Part shown: one piece after another, positions 7,038-14,531 of the stretch
Position numbering within the stretch: the first letter of the stretch is position 1
How the letters are laid out: every line of letters starts with the position of its first letter
From: Bryobacteraceae bacterium
Lineage (GTDB): Bacteria; Acidobacteriota; Terriglobia; Bryobacterales; Bryobacteraceae
Assembly: GCA_014379815.1 (NCBI GenBank)
Contig: JACMLA010000765.1
Coordinates: 1 to 17,217 of the forward strand
Direction: 5' to 3'
DNA length: 17,217 nucleotides
Notes under the pieces: generated by a model
Database searches by the model: none
Told to the model about the DNA's origin: nothing
The model's input: only the letters and a program-made list of their open reading frames with translations
Made by a program: the position numbers and the translations under genes

Positions 7038-9584
7038 TTGCCCGAGCAGTTTGCTACTTCCCGTCAACCGGAGCGGAATCGCTGGCTCCGCGTTAAAGAG
7101 GTCCTTGCTGAGGCACTGGACCTTCCTGTTGCGCAACGGTCTATCTTTCTGGCTCATGCCTGTGGAGCCGACATTGAACTTCGAGACGAAATCGAAACCC
7201 TCCTTGATTTTAGCGACGAGGAGGGTTCCGGTTTCATAGACACTCCGGCAATTGCTGACGGAATTGCGCTTATGGACCGCAACGACGCGGATGCCATGAT
7301 GGGGCGCATTCTTGGGCATTACCGTATCGTAGAGTTCATCGGCGAGGGTGGCACGGGCACCGTGTACCGCGCGGTCCGCGACGATGTCGGCTATGAACGC
7401 AATGTGGCCATAAAGATCCTGCGGCGCGGGATGAATTCGGCTACCATGCTGCGCAGATTCCGGGACGAAACCCGGATACTCGCGCGGCTCGATCACCCCA
7501 ACATTGCACGCTTTCATGAGGCAGGGATTGCCGCCGACGGGCGACCTTACTTCGTGATGGAATTTCTGGAAGGGATTCCGGTTCATCACTACTGCCGGGA
7601 AAACAGTCTTACTCTGCGCGAGCGCGTGGAGCTTTTCCTGCCGGTATGTTCAGCGGTAGAGTACTCGCATCGGAATCTCGTGATCCACCGCGACCTGAAG
7701 GCGAGTAACATTCTGGTTACCGCAGCGGGAGTTCCGAAGCTGCTCGACTTCGGCATCGCCAAGCTTCTGGATCGCTCTACGACCGGGTCCGAGGAACAAT
7801 TGACAGAAGTAGCTGAGAGGATGATGACTCCGGATTACGCAAGCCCGGAACAGATTCTCGGCGAGGCAATCACCACAGCGGCTGACGTGTACTCCCTGGG
7901 GGTGCTCCTTTATGAACTGGTAGCTGACCAGCGTCCCCTCCAGCTTGCCGGCCTGACGATTGGTGAGATGGCTCGTGTGGTCCAGACGACTGAGATCAGG
8001 AAGCCCAGCGACGTCGCTCCGGCAGACCGACGGCCAAATATTGCGGGAGACCTTGACACCGTCATCCTAAAGGCCCTGCACCGAAGCCCGGACGGGCGGT
8101 ACGGTTCGCCGGAAAACCTCAGTGATGATCTTCGACGATATCTCAATGGCCGGCCGGTGTTTGCTCGTCCTGACACACATGTTTACCGATTTCGGAAGTT
8201 CGTCTCGCGAAACCGGACCAGTGTTCTGGTAAGCAGCCTCGCTATCCTCGCGCTGCTTGCCGGCGGCGTTACAACCGTTTGGCAGAGCGCGGTTTCGGTT
8301 TCACAGGAAGAGCAGGCGCGCCGCAGATTTCGCGATATCCGTGAACTGGCCAATGGACTCCTTGGCGAACTCGATACGTCGCTTGAGTCTCTGCCGGGTG
8401 CGACTTCTGCCCGCGAGATTCTGGCGCGCAAAGTCCTTATGTACCTGGACGGTCTTGCGAGGGATCAGGTCAAGGACTCAGGACTCGCCCGCGACCTTGC
8501 TTCCGCGTATGAGCGTCTGGGCGACATCCTCGGCGGCGCAAAAGCGTCAAATCTCGGCGATAGCGCGGGCTCACTGGATTGTTATACAAAAGCTCTGGCA
8601 ATCTTGGAACGCGTCACAGCTGCTGAGCCTGGTAATTTTGCCGCTCTGCGCGAGAAAGCCCGAACTCATACGAAGCTGAGCGATGTTCTGGCGGTTACTG
8701 GCGACTCCATGCGGGCGCTGGAAGAAGACCAAAAAGCCCTCTCCATTAATAATGCGTGGTTGTCCGCTATGCCGGACGACGGAGCGGCGCGCCGCGCCGT
8801 TGCTTTTGTCCTTCAGGAGCTGGCTGGCGATCTGGATCGTCTGGGTCGGTTTACCCAGGCGCTGGAGACGCGCAGAAGCGTGCTTGCAATCTTCCGGGAA
8901 TTAGTCGCCAAAGGCCAAAATGATAGCCCTTTGCGCCTGCAACTGGCACTGGCCAACAAACGACTGGGCCGGAGCCTGCTTCGCGTAAAGCAGCTGGCCG
9001 AATCGAAAGCAAACGCGGAAGCAGCCATCGCGATTGAGCGGGAAGAATTAGCAAAGGCCCCGTTATCTCCGAATATTCGCTCAGCGCTGGCATACTCCCT
9101 TACTGACCTTGGCGTGGTCTTGAGAGCCTCCGGTGATCCACGTAAAGCGGTGTGGCCGATCACTGAGGGCTTGAGTATTCGCGACGAGCTGGTTCGTGCT
9201 GACCCAAAAGACTGGAGGGCGGGAAGTTTGCTTGCTGCATCCCGATTTGAGCTCGGCAAGACCTTTTTTGCGGCGGGCGAACTGCCTGTGGCACAGGAAC
9301 AGTTGCAAAAGTCTCTGGAGCTCAGGAGAGAACTGGTGGTCAGGAGTCCCGGAAATACCGGAGCACAGGCAGAGGTAGCTGAAGCGGCAGCCGCACTGGC
9401 AGATGTTTTGCAAGCACGGCGGCAGGACGACATTGCTCTCCCGCTGTACCGTGAAGCCTCTACGGTTTATATGGAGCTTAGAAGACGAGGCAGCCTGACA
9501 GAAGAGCTTGGTGACGAGCCGGCAAGGGTGGCAGCTGCAGCCGAGGGTCTCACTCGGTTCAAAATTCCCTCTGCTCCAAAATAG
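7038..9584 (+). CDS. Membrane Ser/Thr protein kinase (PknB-like) with C-terminal TPR region
   Basis: This 848-residue signalling kinase begins with the helical lead common in such proteins (WLRVKEVLAEALDLPVAQRSIFLAHACG, read in two parts around residues 16-43). The kinase domain spans about 95-370: glycine loop GEGGTGTVY (102-110), Lys126 in VAIKIL, catalytic HRDLKASN (217-224), DFG (237-239), an SPE in place of APE (269-271), and ADVYSLGVLLYELV (282-295). All catalytic residues are present, so it should be active. One transmembrane helix follows (about 395-415), and residues 430-840 are alpha-helical repeats with TPR-like A-x-x-x-Y-E-R-L-G spacing, probably outside the membrane. The TTG at 7038 is the only workable start, because an in-frame stop lies at 7029-7031. 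No ECF sigma factor or phosphatase is adjacent, and its signal and targets are unknown. Confidence 0.92.
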   Translation: MPEQFATSRQPERNRWLRVKEVLAEALDLPVAQRSIFLAHACGADIELRDEIETLLDFSDEEGSGFIDTPAIADGIALMDRNDADAMMGRILGHYRIVEFIGEGGTGTVYRAVRDDVGYERNVAIKILRRGMNSATMLRRFRDETRILARLDHPNIARFHEAGIAADGRPYFVMEFLEGIPVHHYCRENSLTLRERVELFLPVCSAVEYSHRNLVIHRDLKASNILVTAAGVPKLLDFGIAKLLDRSTTGSEEQLTEVAERMMTPDYASPEQILGEAITTAADVYSLGVLLYELVADQRPLQLAGLTIGEMARVVQTTEIRKPSDVAPADRRPNIAGDLDTVILKALHRSPDGRYGSPENLSDDLRRYLNGRPVFARPDTHVYRFRKFVSRNRTSVLVSSLAILALLAGGVTTVWQSAVSVSQEEQARRRFRDIRELANGLLGELDTSLESLPGATSAREILARKVLMYLDGLARDQVKDSGLARDLASAYERLGDILGGAKASNLGDSAGSLDCYTKALAILERVTAAEPGNFAALREKARTHTKLSDVLAVTGDSMRALEEDQKALSINNAWLSAMPDDGAARRAVAFVLQELAGDLDRLGRFTQALETRRSVLAIFRELVAKGQNDSPLRLQLALANKRLGRSLLRVKQLAESKANAEAAIAIEREELAKAPLSPNIRSALAYSLTDLGVVLRASGDPRKAVWPITEGLSIRDELVRADPKDWRAGSLLAASRFELGKTFFAAGELPVAQEQLQKSLELRRELVVRSPGNTGAQAEVAEAAAALADVLQARRQDDIALPLYREASTVYMELRRRGSLTEELGDEPARVAAAAEGLTRFKIPSAPK

Positions 9585-9605
9585 TGCAAAGCTTTGTCGC
9601 AGACC

Positions 9606-9635
9606 TTGACACCTCGGCAGGCTCTCGATCATACT
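9606..9635 (+). promoter_or_regulatory. Predicted sigma-70-type promoter of the Nramp-UspA gene
   Basis: A perfect TTGACA (9606-9611) is followed after 18 bp by CATACT (9630-9635), which matches four of six bases of the -10 consensus. Transcription would start near 9641-9643, inside the palindrome at 9635-9648. The intergenic position after the kinase gene and directly before the transporter gene supports the call. It is a consensus match only. Confidence 0.5.
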
Positions 9636-9648
9636 TAACCATGGTTAA
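9635..9648. promoter_or_regulatory. Perfect 14-bp palindrome TTAACCATGGTTAA, likely operator
   Basis: The sequence reads identically on both strands and lies across the end of the predicted -10 element and the transcription start, where a repressor would block polymerase. Nramp-type manganese transporters are commonly controlled by DtxR/MntR-family or Fur-family repressors binding such palindromes. I infer a metal-responsive operator; the regulator itself is not in the window. Confidence 0.55.
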
Positions 9649-9654
9649 CACCCC

Positions 9655-9679
9655 GAAGTTAATACCGAGAAGTTAATAC
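9655..9679. repeat. Tandem GAAGTTAATAC half-site repeats
   Basis: GAAGTTAATAC occurs at 9655-9665 and 9669-9679. Together with the right arm of the palindrome, the core GTTAA appears at 9644, 9658 and 9672, exactly 14 bp apart, and a fourth time at 9695 just inside the coding region. The array resembles reiterated half-sites for cooperative binding. Confidence 0.5.
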
Positions 9680-9691
9680 TTAGAGTTTGCC

Positions 9692-11602
9692 ATGGTTAAT
9701 GAAAAGAGCGGCACTCCTGCCGCGTCCCCTTCGCTTCCCGAGGTCCATTCCTCCGTGCCGACGGTGCACACCTCCAACTGGAAGCGAATGTTTGCGTTTG
9801 CCGGGCCAGCTTACCTCGTCAGCGTAGGTTACATGGACCCAGGCAACTGGGCTACAGATCTTGAAGGTGGAGCGCGATTCGGCTACGACCTCCTGTGGGT
9901 TCTGGTGATGTCGAACCTGATGGCGATCCTGCTGCAGACCCTCAGCGCGCGACTCGGCATCGTCACCGGAAGAGATCTCGCCCAGGCTTGCCGCGAGACG
10001 TACCCCCGCGCGGTATCCGGAGCCCTTTGGTTTCTTTGCGAAATCGCGATCGCCGCGTGCGACCTCGCCGAGGTGCTGGGCGCGGCAATCGGACTCAATC
10101 TGTTGTTCGGCATTCCACTTCTTGCCGGCGTTCTTCTGACCTCCCTCGATACATTGCTGTTGTTGTGGTTCTCTCAGTTCGGTGTGCGCGCGATAGAAGG
10201 GTTTGTACTTGTGCTGATCAGTGTGATCGGTGTCTGTTTCGCCGCCGAGATCTTCCTTGCAAAGCCATCTCTGGTTGAGATCGCAAACGGTCTTATCCCG
10301 CGCCTTACCGACCAGAGCCTGTATGTCGCCATAGGGATCCTTGGCGCAACCGTGATGCCGCACAATCTTTACCTGCATTCGGCACTGGTTCAAACACGCC
10401 GGATTGGTTCTTCAGTGGAAGAAAAACGCACTGCGTGTCGCTTCAATCTGATTGACTCGGTAGTTGCACTGAATGGCGCCCTGTTTGTAAATGCAGCGAT
10501 CCTGATCGTCGCGGCAACAGTGTTCTTCAAGAGGGGCATTGTGGTCAACGAAATTCAGCAGGCGCATCTCCTTCTTGCTCCTTTACTCGGGACTGCCGCG
10601 GCCAGTGTTATGTTCGCGGTCGCATTGCTTTGTGCGGGACAGTCTTCGACTCTGACCGGAACCATGGCCGGCCAGATCGTTATGGAAGGCTTTCTGAACT
10701 TCCGCATGCGACCGTGGCTCAGGCGGCTGATTACGCGTTTGGTCGCGATCGCTCCAGCGGTAGCAACCATTCTGATCGTGGGCGAAAGCGGGACGTGGCG
10801 ATTGCTGATTCTCAGCCAGGTCATCCTGAGCATGCAACTACCATTCGCAGTCATTCCTCTGATTCACTTCACTTCCGACAACAGCCGCATGGGTAGTTTC
10901 GCCAATCGCATGTGGGTGAACGTCCTTGCGTGGAGTGCCGCGGTGGTGATTGTCGGCCTGAATTTTCGCCTCGTGTACTCCACAGTTTCCCAGTGGCTTG
11001 ACAGTGCAGGGGCGTGGCGAACTCTGATCCTCAGCCTGCTGATTCCGATCCTGTTTGCGCTGGTTGTTCTGCTGCTCTGGGTAACTCTCGAACCGTGGCT
11101 CCCGGGTGTTTTGCAGCGGCGCGGCCGACGACCCTCCGTGGTACTTCCATCCGGTGTCGCTGCGGACCTTTCCGTGATTCCGTACCGACACGTCCTTGTA
11201 CCCCTCGATCACACAGACCGGGACCGCCTGGCTCTTGCTCATGCAGCTGCGCTGGCGCGAACCTATGGAGCCCGTCTCACAGTAATGCACGTCGAAGAAG
11301 GCGTAACCAGTCAGGTATACGGAGACCTCGCGCTCACGGCGGAAGTAGAAGCAGGTCATGTGTACCTGTCAGGAATCTGTGAAGCACTCCGCGCGGCGGG
11401 GATCGATGTACAAACCGTAATTACTCATTCAGACCGGCCCGCTTCGGCGATCATCAAAGTGGCCCGCGACATAAAGCCCGACCTTGTCATCATGGGCGCA
11501 CATGGACACTCCGGAGTGATGGACCTGATCTTCGGCACGACCATAAATTCCGTCCGCCATTCTCTGCGAATACCGGTTTTGATTGTGCGCGACCCTCAAT
11601 AG
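9692..11602 (+). CDS. Nramp divalent metal transporter fused to a universal stress protein (UspA) domain
   Basis: This 636-residue fusion combines a proton-coupled Mn2+/Fe2+ importer of the Nramp (MntH) family with a cytoplasmic UspA domain. The transporter part (about 30-470) shows the metal-site motif YMDPGNWATD (47-56, Asp49 and Asn52) in helix 1 and the helix-6 motif MPHNLYLHS (222-230), with eleven or so membrane segments. A basic linker, RRGRRPS, follows. The UspA domain spans about 498-636 (YRHVLVPLDH, then GAHGHSG at 602-608 and GTT at 615-617), with the G-2x-G-9x-G-type ATP-binding pattern, so nucleotide binding is plausible. The start ATG at 9692 has only weak purines (TTAGAG) before it. 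A promoter-like sequence and a palindrome array precede the gene, consistent with metal-controlled expression. Manganese rather than iron as substrate is inference from motifs. Confidence 0.92.
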   Translation: MVNEKSGTPAASPSLPEVHSSVPTVHTSNWKRMFAFAGPAYLVSVGYMDPGNWATDLEGGARFGYDLLWVLVMSNLMAILLQTLSARLGIVTGRDLAQACRETYPRAVSGALWFLCEIAIAACDLAEVLGAAIGLNLLFGIPLLAGVLLTSLDTLLLLWFSQFGVRAIEGFVLVLISVIGVCFAAEIFLAKPSLVEIANGLIPRLTDQSLYVAIGILGATVMPHNLYLHSALVQTRRIGSSVEEKRTACRFNLIDSVVALNGALFVNAAILIVAATVFFKRGIVVNEIQQAHLLLAPLLGTAAASVMFAVALLCAGQSSTLTGTMAGQIVMEGFLNFRMRPWLRRLITRLVAIAPAVATILIVGESGTWRLLILSQVILSMQLPFAVIPLIHFTSDNSRMGSFANRMWVNVLAWSAAVVIVGLNFRLVYSTVSQWLDSAGAWRTLILSLLIPILFALVVLLLWVTLEPWLPGVLQRRGRRPSVVLPSGVAADLSVIPYRHVLVPLDHTDRDRLALAHAAALARTYGARLTVMHVEEGVTSQVYGDLALTAEVEAGHVYLSGICEALRAAGIDVQTVITHSDRPASAIIKVARDIKPDLVIMGAHGHSGVMDLIFGTTINSVRHSLRIPVLIVRDPQ

Positions 11603-11605
11603 GGA

Positions 11606-11629
11606 ACACACGTGTGTCGGCCAGACACA
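11606..11629. promoter_or_regulatory. Palindrome ACACACGTGTGT and overlapping hairpin after the Nramp-UspA gene
   Basis: A perfect 12-bp palindrome at 11606-11617 starts three bases after the stop codon. The stretch TGTGTC (11613-11618), GGCCA, GACACA (11624-11629) can instead form a 6-bp hairpin, so the two structures exclude each other. No T-run follows, so it is a weak candidate for a terminator; it may equally be a binding site. Confidence 0.3.
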
Positions 11630-11664
11630 AACGAAACGGTGAGACGTTTTGGAAATCAACGGTT

Positions 11665-11670
11665 TACAAT
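11665..11670 (+). promoter_or_regulatory. Possible -10 element TACAAT of the metalloprotease operon
   Basis: TACAAT matches five of six bases of the -10 consensus and lies 32 bp before the ATG at 11702. I see no good -35 at the right distance, so this may depend on an activator or be chance. Confidence 0.3.
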
Positions 11671-11690
11671 GGAAGGAAAGATGCACATCC

Positions 11691-11697
11691 GGAGAGG
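11691..11697 (+). promoter_or_regulatory. Ribosome binding site GGAGAGG deciding the start at 11702
   Basis: GGAGAGG ends four bases before the ATG at 11702 (GGAG ends seven bases before it). This favours that start over the in-frame ATG at 11681, and the protein then begins directly with a clean signal peptide. Confidence 0.6.
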
Positions 11698-11701
11698 TCA
11701 C

Positions 11702-12259
11702 ATGTGCCATCATGTTGCCTTCGCGTTCTTACTCACGTGTCTAAGCCTGGTTCTTGCCCCAGCGTTTTCCATAGCCGCAACGCTCGAGAAGCTGTCGGTT
11801 GAAGCAATGTCCCTCCAGTCCACTGCGATTGTCAGGGGCCGCGTTTCGGGCTGCGTCGGGGAGGGTCAGGGTTCGCTGATTCTGACTCGTTGCCGGGTCA
11901 GAGTGGCCGAGTTGTGGAAAGGGGAACGCGCCGCAGAAATCAGTTTCGTCGTGCCGGGTGGTAGCTTCCGTGGTTTGGTCCAGAATTTTACCGGCGCTCC
12001 GAAGCTGATCAGTGAAAGCGAATATGTTCTGTTTTTGTGGACCGGGAAGTCAGGAAGAACGCATGTTATCGGGCTGTCGCAGGGCGTCTTCAATGTTGTG
12101 AATGACAACAGCGGGGGCCCTGCAAAAGTTCGCCGGGCGGCCTCGTCGGAGCAAATGCTGGACAGCAGTGGTCAGCCTGTTGCGGATGCTTCCATTCAGA
12201 TGGGTCTGGCAGAGCTTAGAAGTCAGGTACAGCAGGCTCTGGGCAGGGCAGCGCGGTGA
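11702..12259 (+). CDS. Secreted protein of unknown function, partner of the matrixin
   Basis: From the ATG at 11702 this is a 185-residue exported protein: MCHHVAFAFLLTCLSLVLAP forms a typical signal peptide with likely cleavage after the following AFSIAA. The mature part is rich in beta strands. It begins with a helix-like LEKLSVEAMSLQSTAIVRGRV, then a strand segment RCRVRVAELWKGE, a glycine-rich turn VVPGGSFRGLVQNFTGAP, and YVLFLWTGKSGRTHVIGLSQGVFNV. This IVxGxV / WKG / PGG / EYVLFL layout is, as far as I recall, seen in uncharacterised proteins encoded beside matrixin-type proteases. Two cysteines, flanking the loop CVGEGQGSLILTRC, could form a disulfide. Its stop overlaps the protease start (GTGA). 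It may bind or inhibit the protease or help it fold; this is inference from context only. Confidence 0.75.
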   Translation: MCHHVAFAFLLTCLSLVLAPAFSIAATLEKLSVEAMSLQSTAIVRGRVSGCVGEGQGSLILTRCRVRVAELWKGERAAEISFVVPGGSFRGLVQNFTGAPKLISESEYVLFLWTGKSGRTHVIGLSQGVFNVVNDNSGGPAKVRRAASSEQMLDSSGQPVADASIQMGLAELRSQVQQALGRAAR

Positions 12260-14529
12260 AAGTATTCGCTTCGCTCATCCTGCTGACTTTTCTGATTGCT
12301 GGAAGTGCACCCGGTTATTACCATTTCATCTACTTTGGTTCCCGCACGGGTCCCTTCGTGGGAGTTCCGCAGCGCTTTGATGTGAGTTCGCTTCCGGGAA
12401 AAACTCTGACGTGGTTTGTCGGTGACACTGCGAATGTCCAGCTTGCTCCGGGTGACAGCACGGCGGCCCTGCTCAGCGAGATCCGGTCCGCGGTTTCGGT
12501 ATGGAACAGCGTCGAGACTTCGGACCTGCGTATCGCTTTCGGCGGGAACGCAACTCCGGGGCTTATGTCGGTAAGTCCTTCTGTAGATGTTGTATTCGAC
12601 GAAGTACCAGGTTTGGTTGCAATGGGTGGACCCACGAAGTGGGATTCCGCAAACGCGACGACAATCCTGAAGTCGGTGGTGTGGATTAACCCTGATCTGA
12701 CCCGACGTCCCAGTTACTCGGACAGTCTCTTTACTACCTTTGTGCACGAGTTTGGGCATGCGCTCGGTCTGCAGCACACCTTTACTTCGGGCGTGATGGC
12801 AACCAGCGATACACGCTCCACCAGCAAGGGTCGCCCGCTGTCCACCGATGATATTGCCGCCATCTCCATCTTGTATCCAAAGGGCAACTTCACCCAGAGT
12901 CTCGGTGCGGTTTCCGGCCGCGTGACTATGAACGGGCAGGGCGTGAACCTCGCTTCCGTTGTAGCGATCTCTCCTAACGGCGCCGCGGTCAGCACGCTGA
13001 CCAATCCGGACGGCACATACACGATCGAAGGTCTGCCTCCCAGGAATTACTATGTGTACGTCCACCCTCTTCCTCCAGCGCTCGACGGGCAGTCCTCGCC
13101 TGGCGACATCTTCTATCCTCTGGATAGCGAAAAGAGGCCTTTTGTGCCTGGACAGCCTTTCGAGACAGTGTTTTTCTCAACCAACGGTGGCGTGAAGGAT
13201 CCGGCCAATGCGGCGATTATTCAAGTAAATGCTGGTTCTCCGGTGGGCGGTGTCAACATCTCTGTACGCCAGCGAACGGGCTATGGAATCCACACCGTGA
13301 AGACCTATGCGTTCCCGGGTAGTTTCGCGGCAAGGCCGCCTTACGTGAGTCCCGGATTGACTAATCCGTTCATTGTGGCCACCGGCTTTAACATGTTTAC
13401 GTCGTCAGGAGTAGTTGGAGGTCTTCGCGCAACTACTCTGGGTGGAGCGGACCTTAGCGTGCGACCGTATGCACAGGATCCTGTTAACTACGTCCAGCTC
13501 GATTTCGATCCGCGCACGCTGTCAGTACCCTCCAACTCACCCAGGCACGTTGTCTTCAGCGCCAACAACGATATCTACGTTCTTCCTTCGGCTTTCTTCC
13601 ATGTAGAGAGACTGCCGCCTGTGGTCACGGAGATCGCAGCAAAGGACGAAGGCAGTTTGCGCCTCGCAACGGTGACCGGTACCAGTCTGCATCCGGATAG
13701 CCGCATTTTGTTCGATGGCTTTGCTTCGACACTTCGGTTGTTTGAGGATCTTGGCGGCGGAAGCGCGCGCGTGACGATAGCACTCCCATCGGCGCCGGCC
13801 GGTCATCGGTCTGTCGTTTCTGCACTCAATTCCGATGGGCAGAGTTCGTTGTCGGTTCAGGCCAATCTTCCCCCCGCTTTCACCTACACCACGGATCCGG
13901 TGACACCAGCGATTGGAGCGTTTGCTCAAGTCACACCGTCGACGCTGGGACCTGGCACCGAGGGTTTGATCCAGATCGACACGTTGAACACCCAGTTCGT
14001 GGATGGTCAGGTTACGCTGGCTTTCGGTACCGCCGATATTGTGGTCCGTAGTGTATGGGTTGTCAGCCCCACCCGAATTATGGCCAATATCGTGGTCTCT
14101 CCCCGAGCCCAGCCCGCTCTGTTGAACTTGACGATTATCAACGGGCTGCAATCCACCAATTACGGCCCAGCCTTCGGGATAACCAGTCTGAACGCGCGCG
14201 CTTTCTGGATCTCCGGCGGTGTAGTGAGCCTTGCCGGTGGCATTCCAGTACTACCGGCCGGCAGCACGGCAGTCCTTTACATCGGAGCCACTCCGGCTTC
14301 CATATTGCCAGGTAGCGCGACTGTGCTGATCAATGAAGTTCGGGTCCCCATTCTGACGGTGAACGGAAGTCAGGTATCGTTCCAAATCCCGCCGAACACG
14401 CCTCCAGGCTTTGCGTCAGTGCGCGTTGAAGTGGGTTCGGAGCGGAGTACCTCCGTTGGGATCACCGTAGATCCGGCTCCAATCCGTCCACTTGGCATTT
14501 CGGCATTTCCGGCGGAAGGCGGCAACTAA
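12256..14529 (+). CDS. Secreted matrixin-type zinc metalloprotease with carboxypeptidase-regulatory-like and C-terminal beta domains
   Basis: This 757-residue exported protein opens with a signal peptide (MKVFASLILLTFLIAGSAPG). Residues 50-210 form a matrixin (M10) protease domain. It has an SVWN segment near 81-84, the zinc site HEFGHALGLQH (164-174; His164, His168, His174, catalytic Glu165), the Met-turn methionine in SGVM (Met181), and LSTDDIAAISILYP, the usual end of the domain. No cysteine-switch propeptide is visible. Residues 217-270 (GRVTMNGQGVNLASVVAI, then NPDGTYTIEGLPPRNYYVYV) match a carboxypeptidase-regulatory-like beta-sandwich. The rest is Ig/IPT-like repeats and, from about 655, a domain resembling the Solibacter C-terminal domain (VSFQIPPNTPPGFASVRVEV). 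The GTG start overlaps the upstream stop. It probably degrades or processes extracellular proteins; the substrate is unknown. Confidence 0.85.
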   Translation: MKVFASLILLTFLIAGSAPGYYHFIYFGSRTGPFVGVPQRFDVSSLPGKTLTWFVGDTANVQLAPGDSTAALLSEIRSAVSVWNSVETSDLRIAFGGNATPGLMSVSPSVDVVFDEVPGLVAMGGPTKWDSANATTILKSVVWINPDLTRRPSYSDSLFTTFVHEFGHALGLQHTFTSGVMATSDTRSTSKGRPLSTDDIAAISILYPKGNFTQSLGAVSGRVTMNGQGVNLASVVAISPNGAAVSTLTNPDGTYTIEGLPPRNYYVYVHPLPPALDGQSSPGDIFYPLDSEKRPFVPGQPFETVFFSTNGGVKDPANAAIIQVNAGSPVGGVNISVRQRTGYGIHTVKTYAFPGSFAARPPYVSPGLTNPFIVATGFNMFTSSGVVGGLRATTLGGADLSVRPYAQDPVNYVQLDFDPRTLSVPSNSPRHVVFSANNDIYVLPSAFFHVERLPPVVTEIAAKDEGSLRLATVTGTSLHPDSRILFDGFASTLRLFEDLGGGSARVTIALPSAPAGHRSVVSALNSDGQSSLSVQANLPPAFTYTTDPVTPAIGAFAQVTPSTLGPGTEGLIQIDTLNTQFVDGQVTLAFGTADIVVRSVWVVSPTRIMANIVVSPRAQPALLNLTIINGLQSTNYGPAFGITSLNARAFWISGGVVSLAGGIPVLPAGSTAVLYIGATPASILPGSATVLINEVRVPILTVNGSQVSFQIPPNTPPGFASVRVEVGSERSTSVGITVDPAPIRPLGISAFPAEGGN

Positions 14530-14531
14530 GC

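Noticed and set aside
9587..9596. Palindrome CAAAGCTTTG just after the kinase stop
   Set aside because: Ten bases with no loop and no T-run cannot form a terminator hairpin; a palindrome this short is expected by chance.
11612..11701. Longer N-terminus for the small secreted protein from the GTG at 11612 or the ATG at 11681
   Set aside because: The extra residues are polar and would bury the signal peptide; the GGAGAGG ribosome site points to 11702.
12223..13065. Long open frame on the - strand (280 codons) opposite the start of the matrixin gene
   Set aside because: It is antisense to a protease with a clear zinc motif, shows no recognisable domain, and follows the codon shadow of the + strand gene.
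13537..14151. Open frame of 204 codons antisense to the matrixin C-terminal region
   Set aside because: Arginine-rich composition typical of shadow frames in GC-rich genes; no motif seen.
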